DNA from: Bacteroidales bacterium
GTDB taxonomy: Bacteria > Bacteroidota > Bacteroidia > Bacteroidales > ML635J-15
Assembly (NCBI GenBank): GCA_028697515.1
Contig: JAQVEY010000049.1
Span: 1 to 10,498 of the forward strand
Direction of reading: 5' to 3'
DNA length: 10,498 bases
Below the pieces are notes generated by a model that had not been told where the DNA came from, searched no databases, and saw only the letters and a list, made by a program, of their open reading frames with translations. Made by a program: the position numbers and the translations under genes. This document shows positions 7,686 to 10,498 of this stretch, piece after piece. How positions within the stretch are numbered: position 1 is the first letter of the stretch; the number at the start of each line of letters is the position of its first letter.

Positions 7686-7715
7686 CCTAAAACCCTTCAA
7701 TCGTCATTACAATTT

Positions 7716-8078
7716 TTAACTGCCATGATGATAATTATTCACAGCCCCTTTATTTCTCTTCATCATTTGCTTTGAATTCTGTTTCTGCATTTGTCCTTGT
7801 TGTTTTTGGACTTTTTTAATTTGCTTTTTTTCTTGTTTTTGCAGAGGTACATTTTTTACATGATTTTTTTTCTGCAACTGAATTTGATCACCGTTTTTTG
7901 CTTGTGTTCTTGTCTGTGTTTTGATTTGATCACCGGTTTGATTGCCGTCTTGATGAATTTGAGCTTGGGTTTGAGTTTTTGTCTGATTTTGTTGCTGAAC
8001 TTTTTCCTTTTCTGCAACTTGTGCTGAAGATGTAATTGCGAATACAAAAATTGCAATTAGTGTTAAAAGCGTTTTCAT
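7716..8078 (-). CDS. Small exported Gln/Lys-rich disordered protein
   Basis: This 120-residue product has a clear signal peptide (residues 1-19: MKT, hydrophobic core, SSA before Gln20). The mature chain of about 101 residues has 26 Gln and about 18 Lys, with Thr and Asn, hardly any aromatic residues and no cysteine. It is therefore almost certainly unstructured and strongly basic. Short internal repetition is visible: GDQI occurs at 49-52 and 63-66, and an 11-bp DNA repeat (TTTGATCACCG, 7883 and 7925) has the same 42-bp period. The C-terminus is NNYHHGS. The low-complexity frame is real and not a shadow, because it has the signal peptide, a strong AGGAGG ribosome site and a promoter-like region. 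It is the first gene before the barrel, regulator and kinase genes and is probably their co-regulated periplasmic or surface partner. Metal or polyanion binding is conceivable but unproven. Confidence 0.82.
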   Translation of the reverse strand: MKTLLTLIAIFVFAITSSAQVAEKEKVQQQNQTKTQTQAQIHQDGNQTGDQIKTQTRTQAKNGDQIQLQKKNHVKNVPLQKQEKKQIKKVQKQQGQMQKQNSKQMMKRNKGAVNNYHHGS

Positions 8079-8085
8079 AATTTTG

Positions 8086-8092
8086 TCCTCCT
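8086..8092 (-). promoter_or_regulatory. Strong Shine-Dalgarno site (AGGAGGA)
   Basis: On the minus strand AGGAGG ends 9 bases before the ATG at 8078. Full-length SD motifs are uncommon in Bacteroidota, and no other gene in this window has one. This fixes the start of the Gln-rich protein and suggests strong translation. Confidence 0.7.
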
Positions 8093-8131
8093 ATTTAGTG
8101 AATATTAATAAAATTCATATAATTTCTATAA

Positions 8132-8163
8132 CAAAGATATGATGCAATTATGAAGCGAACATG
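8132..8163 (-). promoter_or_regulatory. Promoter of the Gln-rich protein gene
   Basis: On the minus strand TATCTTTG (8139-8132) matches the TAnnTTTG -7 box. The -33 position 19 bp upstream holds TGTTC (8163-8159), a poor match to TTTG. A consensus -7 with a weak -33 covered by phased repeats is the usual layout of an activator-dependent promoter. The predicted start near 8125 would give a 5' leader of about 45 bases containing the AGGAGG site. Confidence 0.5.
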
Positions 8164-8166
8164 AAG
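8139..8166. repeat. Three 11-bp-phased repeats ATGA(A/T)G: candidate response-regulator binding site
   Basis: ATGATG at 8139-8144, ATGAAG at 8150-8155 and ATGAAG at 8161-8166 start exactly 11 bp apart. On the transcribed minus strand they read CTTCAT, CTTCAT, CATCAT and cover the -33 element and spacer of the promoter before the Gln-rich protein. Tandem direct repeats of 11-bp period are the known binding pattern of OmpR/PhoB-type winged-helix regulators, and one is encoded in this cluster. The assignment to that protein is inferred. Confidence 0.5.
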
Positions 8167-8227
8167 AATGAAAATTTATTTTTTTAATAATGGCAAAAAT
8201 TTTATTTGTCTGGTGGATTAAGGAGTT

Positions 8228-8258
8228 AAAAAAAGCCTGAATTTCTTCAGGCTTTTTT
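8228..8258. terminator. Bidirectional intrinsic terminator
   Basis: GCCTGAA (8235-8241) and TTCAGGC (8246-8252) form a 7-bp GC-containing stem with a TTTC loop. It is flanked by seven A on the left and six T on the right, so it can act as a rho-independent terminator on either strand. No gene ends against it in this window. It would insulate the minus-strand module's promoter from the plus-strand pair at 8501, or it may mark the end of a short untranslated transcript or a lost gene. Confidence 0.7.
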
Positions 8259-8388
8259 GCCCCCCCTAACAATATTATTATCGAACCAATTCCGTGAAGA
8301 TTTGAAGAGGATATATGAGCTGAAGCATTATATTGACAAGGATTGAGACAAAAATAAATCTTGTTTATCAATAATTAAAGATTATAAA

Positions 8389-8472
8389 ACACATGTGAAT
8401 TTTGTACAATGGATTATTAGGTTCTTTAAAAATAATTACTCCCAACGCCATATTTTGGCGTTCACCATGTGT
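8389..8472. repeat. Imperfect inverted repeat with nested 7-bp hairpin before the gene pair
   Basis: ACACATGTGAA (8389-8399) pairs with TTCACCATGTGT (8461-8472) apart from one bulged base. Next to and partly sharing the right arm is a perfect hairpin, AACGCCA (8444-8450), loop TATTT, TGGCGTT (8456-8462). The element ends 28 bp before the ATG at 8501. It could fold in the mRNA leader, be a protein-binding site, or be the trace of a small mobile repeat. No target-site duplication or second copy is present in the window. Confidence 0.45.
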
Positions 8473-8500
8473 ATTATTGCATTCAAAAAACTAAAACGAT

Positions 8501-9103
8501 ATGAATAAAATAATTGAAACCACTTTTAAAATTGGATCTGATAAAGAGCTTTCAAAACTAATTTGTGATTATTATGGAGGTGTTTGCGAAATCGACTATT
8601 CAGTAACGAATGAGGCACATATTATTTATACTGACACAAACCCCAAACAGATTATATTAGCCTCACTATCAAGTAGTTCTATTAAAACTCAATTAAATTT
8701 TGTTGAATATTTAAAAAATATAGAACCAACTGATTTACAAAAACTTCTTATGCTTGTAACAACATATCCCCAATACTCAAAACTTATTGAACAGGACAAT
8801 TACTCGTTAACAAAAGTAAATAATGAAATAGATTTTTTACTAAGTGAAACTGATGGATGGATTATATACTGTCATCAACTAGAGAAACTGCTTCGAATAA
8901 CAACGAAATGCAATTTTGCTGAAGCGGAATTATTAAGAAAGCGAAGAAATGCAAAGCATCAGGATGTTTTCGATAAAATTTCAGAAATAAGGATTAACAA
9001 TGAAAAGCTAACCAGTTTTATAAATGAGAGAATGATACTAAACCTAACATACCATCCTAATTACAAAGCTGCTTTTATCTTATATAACTATCTAAACAAA
9101 TAG
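8501..9103 (+). CDS. Protein of unknown function, first gene of a two-gene unit with a UDG-like partner
   Basis: This 200-residue protein is not recognised. It is cytoplasmic, with no signal peptide or membrane span. The first 60 residues look like mixed beta/alpha structure (YGGVCEIDYSVTNEAHIIYTD). The rest is mostly helical, including a Lys/Arg-rich stretch at about 143-155 (ELLRKRRNAKHQDVF) that could be a coiled helix or a nucleic-acid contact. Residues 184-187 read YHPN. The same four residues occur in motif B of the downstream protein, which is probably coincidence. The stop is 5 bp before the next ATG, so the two are almost certainly co-transcribed and may act together. No toxin, nuclease or regulator signature was found. 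Confidence 0.78.
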   Translation: MNKIIETTFKIGSDKELSKLICDYYGGVCEIDYSVTNEAHIIYTDTNPKQIILASLSSSSIKTQLNFVEYLKNIEPTDLQKLLMLVTTYPQYSKLIEQDNYSLTKVNNEIDFLLSETDGWIIYCHQLEKLLRITTKCNFAEAELLRKRRNAKHQDVFDKISEIRINNEKLTSFINERMILNLTYHPNYKAAFILYNYLNK

Positions 9104-9108
9104 AGACT

Positions 9109-9858
9109 ATGCAAAATTTACAATTAAAAGATTTATATTCAAATAAATTCTCATCCGGCGTCTTTTGTTTTCTTCAACAATTAAGAGAAAAAAGACGAAA
9201 CCCAGATTCCAATAAAAGACCTGCATATCCTTTATTAATAAAACTTAACGAAGAAGCATTCAGTAGCTCAGATCTTAAGATTATGATTTTTGGTCAGGAA
9301 ACGAACTCATGGGAGCGAGGTACGGTGGAGGAGTTTATTCCTGTTGAAGAAAGCTATAAAATAACTGAAAGAACAGTTGATACTTTTATGAGTCAATATA
9401 TAGAGTTTTTTAATTCTAAAATGCAAAGAAAAGGAATAGATTCTCCATTTTGGACAACAGCAAAAAAGATAAATAAAACTCTCAGTAAATCTGGCTTAAA
9501 GCCATACATTATCTGGAATAATATTTATAAAATAGGAAATTTTGCAAGAAACAAAAACAGACCGAGTAAAAGTATCAGAGATTTTGAAAATTCATATTTT
9601 CCCTCTGTAATAAATAATGAATTAGAGATATTAAAACCTGATATAATTATTTTGTTAACTGGTCCCGAATATGAAGCGAGAGTGGATAAAATCCTTACAA
9701 TAAACAAAACAGAAAAGCTCTGCGATGATATTGATGCACGAGAACTGGCTAATCTAAGTCTTAATTCCGGCGTAAAAGCGATTCGAACTTATCACCCTAA
9801 TTTTTTATTTCGTAACAAAAAGAGTAATTATATTGATTTGATTATTAAAAATCTATGA
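9109..9858 (+). CDS. Uracil-DNA glycosylase superfamily-like protein
   Basis: The UDG superfamily removes uracil or other damaged or modified bases from DNA, and this 249-residue protein shows its layout. Strand IMIFGQETNSW (58-68) sits where motif A lies (GQDPY in family 1, GEAPG in family 4). KPYIIWNNIYKIGN (131-144) resembles the segment that supplies the base-recognition Asn. LEILKPDIIILLTGPEYE (172-189) matches the conserved strand before motif B. TYHPNFLFRNK (227-237) closely resembles the family 4/5 motif B (yHPsyLLRNP), with His229 in the catalytic position. Unlike family 4, it lacks the four iron-sulfur cysteines; only Cys20 and Cys205 occur. Motif A is atypical (Glu64 in place of the usual Asp or Ala), so substrate and activity are uncertain. 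Its operon partner, 5 bp upstream, is unknown. A canonical repair enzyme is less likely than a specialised or accessory glycosylase (inference). Confidence 0.65.
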   Translation: MQNLQLKDLYSNKFSSGVFCFLQQLREKRRNPDSNKRPAYPLLIKLNEEAFSSSDLKIMIFGQETNSWERGTVEEFIPVEESYKITERTVDTFMSQYIEFFNSKMQRKGIDSPFWTTAKKINKTLSKSGLKPYIIWNNIYKIGNFARNKNRPSKSIRDFENSYFPSVINNELEILKPDIIILLTGPEYEARVDKILTINKTEKLCDDIDARELANLSLNSGVKAIRTYHPNFLFRNKKSNYIDLIIKNL

Positions 9859-9877
9859 TTGTGATCGAATTTTTAAT
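9844..9877. terminator. Weak AT-only hairpin at the end of the UDG-like gene
   Basis: ATTAAAAAT (9844-9852) and ATTTTTAAT (9869-9877) are exact reverse complements with a 16-base loop. The structure overlaps the stop codon of the UDG-like gene and could act as a weak terminator on the plus strand. All nine pairs are A-T, so support is low. Confidence 0.3.
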
Positions 9878-9898
9878 CTCGTCATTATCAATAAATTT

Positions 9899-10027
9899 TT
9901 AAAACATTTCAGGTGTCAAATAAGGCTTGATATGATATTTTTTATTAGCGTATTCAAAATCTGAAATAAATAATCCATCATAGGATAGTATAAACTTATT
10001 TACTTCAATTATTCTGTCTTCAATCAT
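9899..10027 (-). CDS. Possible small protein, 42 residues (doubtful)
   Basis: An ATG at 10027 opens MIEDRIIEVNKFILSYDG and runs to a TAA. The peptide has no signal peptide or membrane span and a protein-like mix of charged and aromatic residues; it is not recognised. After the TAA the frame stays open for 17 more codons (KFIDNDEIKNSITIIDF) to a second stop at 9845-9847. A nonsense-broken gene of about 60 codons is therefore possible, although such a run is not rare by chance in AT-rich DNA. A TAnnTTTG-type box (TATATTTG, 10091-10084 on the minus strand) lies 57 bp upstream of the ATG, with a TTTTG element only 14 bp before it. Confidence 0.35.
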   Translation of the reverse strand: MIEDRIIEVNKFILSYDGLFISDFEYANKKYHIKPYLTPEMF

Positions 10028-10266
10028 AGGTTATAATATAAAATTAATGCCTAATATATACGGTTTTCAGCTAAACCTGTTTTCAAATATAGTATGTCAG
10101 GACGTCAAAATAGCTGATTGCGAAATATTATCTTTTCAATATGCAATCTTTAAAAAAGGATGCTTTTGAAAAGTCTTTAACACAATTTTATCACACTGCC
10201 GGTTAGTTGTGAAAAGTCTGTTTGTGACAAGAGGGAATTGTAATTTGTCAATCATTTTGCCTGTCG
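10028..10266. other. Non-coding spacer at the right end
   Basis: No supported gene was found on either strand. It contains a 10-bp direct repeat, TGAAAAGTCT, at 10167-10176 and 10210-10219, and a candidate minus-strand -7 box at 10084-10091. No clear terminator follows the outer-membrane protein gene that ends at 10267; only a 5-bp TCACA/TGTGA stem was seen. Confidence 0.4.
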
Positions 10267-10498
10267 TTAAATTTGCCAAGCAATCCCTGTATTAAGGCAA
10301 TAATAATTTAAAGATGAATTTAATCGTCTAGAAACAGAAAAATCAATTTGAAAACGCTTGTTTATTAAATAAGAAGACCCCACATCAATATAAAATAATG
10401 AATTTGTTTGAGGACTTGTGAATCCATATCCTTCAATGAAAGCATTCCATTTTTTATTAAAATTAATACCAAAACAAATAGCATAAAAATGATTTGGC
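10267..10498 (-). CDS. C-terminal end of an outer-membrane beta-barrel protein, cut by window edge
   Basis: The minus-strand frame is open from the window edge for 76 codons to a TAA at 10267-10269. It encodes alternating-residue beta strands ending in an aromatic-rich final strand: FYAICFGINFNKKWNAFIEG, then SLFYIDVGSSYLINKRFQID, and NYYCLNTGIAWQI at the C-terminus. This strand-turn-strand pattern, with tyrosine-rich girdles and the last strand at the extreme C-terminus, is typical of Bacteroidota outer-membrane transporters of the PF13557-like type. The family name is a tentative assignment from this tail only. The N-terminus, signal peptide and neighbours lie outside the window. Confidence 0.7.
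   Translation of the reverse strand, partial: PNHFYAICFGINFNKKWNAFIEGYGFTSPQTNSLFYIDVGSSYLINKRFQIDFSVSRRLNSSLNYYCLNTGIAWQI

Larger units (their letters stand above)
8167..8500. other. Gene-poor spacer between the divergent minus-strand module and the plus-strand gene pair
   Basis: No convincing gene was found here. The spacer holds an intrinsic terminator-like hairpin (8228-8258), a C-tract (8260-8266) and a nested inverted repeat (8389-8472) before the next gene. A 38-codon plus-strand frame (8230-8346) without a start codon ends in a helical-looking stretch, EDLKRIYELKHYIDKD. It could be a gene remnant, but it runs through the terminator hairpin and is not called. No Bacteroidota promoter box was found for the gene at 8501; ATATTTTG at 8450-8457 is one mismatch from TAnnTTTG. 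Confidence 0.5.

Noticed and set aside
7791..8027. 78-codon plus-strand frame rich in Leu and Phe, resembling a membrane protein
   Set aside because: It is the reverse complement of the Gln/Lys-rich coding sequence, which turns Gln and Lys codons into Leu and Phe. The minus-strand gene has the signal peptide, SD site and promoter.
8126..8371. 81-codon minus-strand frame
   Set aside because: It runs through the terminator hairpin at 8228-8258 and the promoter repeats of the Gln-rich gene, and its product has no protein-like pattern.
8440..8472. Possible integron attC site suggested by AACGCC and GGCGTT arms
   Set aside because: The core sites do not fit RYYYAAC/GTTRRRY: the left reads TCCCAAC and the right GTTCACC. 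No integrase gene or cassette array is present.

Overview
The window is AT-rich DNA from a member of the Bacteroidota, possibly a Marinilabiliales/Marinifilaceae-type marine lineage, although the rank below phylum is a guess. Three things point to the phylum: signal peptides ending in a Gln at the cleavage site, matches to the Bacteroidota -7 promoter box TAnnTTTG, and beta-barrel outer-membrane proteins of the usual kind for this group. No rRNA, tRNA, IS element or CRISPR array was seen.

Left part, plus strand (1-4582). The window opens inside recG, whose helicase half is present. It is followed by an exported protein of unknown function with four cysteines in its mature part (1473-2261). 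A 271-bp spacer then carries a cluster of TGACAA-core repeats, and directly behind it lies an unusual regulator with a receiver-like N-terminus and two similar helix-turn-helix (HTH) motifs (2533-3318). A 403-residue helical cytoplasmic protein of unknown function follows 52 bp later (3371-4582).

Middle part, minus strand (8078 down to 4699). This is a probable envelope-sensing module. In transcription order it has a small exported Gln/Lys-rich disordered protein, a 15-bp perfect hairpin with a T-tract, an outer-membrane beta-barrel protein, an OmpR-family response regulator and a membrane histidine kinase. The last three genes are tightly packed (4-bp overlap, then a 1-bp gap). The promoter region of the first gene holds three ATGA(A/T)G repeats exactly 11 bp apart, the arrangement expected of an OmpR/PhoB-type binding site, so the regulator may control its own locus.

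Right part, plus strand (8501-9858). A two-gene unit, 5 bp apart, sits behind an intrinsic terminator and a nested inverted repeat. The first protein is unrecognised. The second resembles the uracil-DNA glycosylase superfamily, with a degenerate motif A (GQETNSW) and a good motif B (TYHPNFLFRN). This pair is the best candidate for an undescribed accessory or defence-like system, but that role is inferred only from fold resemblance and context.

Right edge, minus strand. A 42-codon ORF of doubtful reality (9899-10027) is followed by the last 76 codons of an outer-membrane beta-barrel gene that continues beyond the window (10267-10498).
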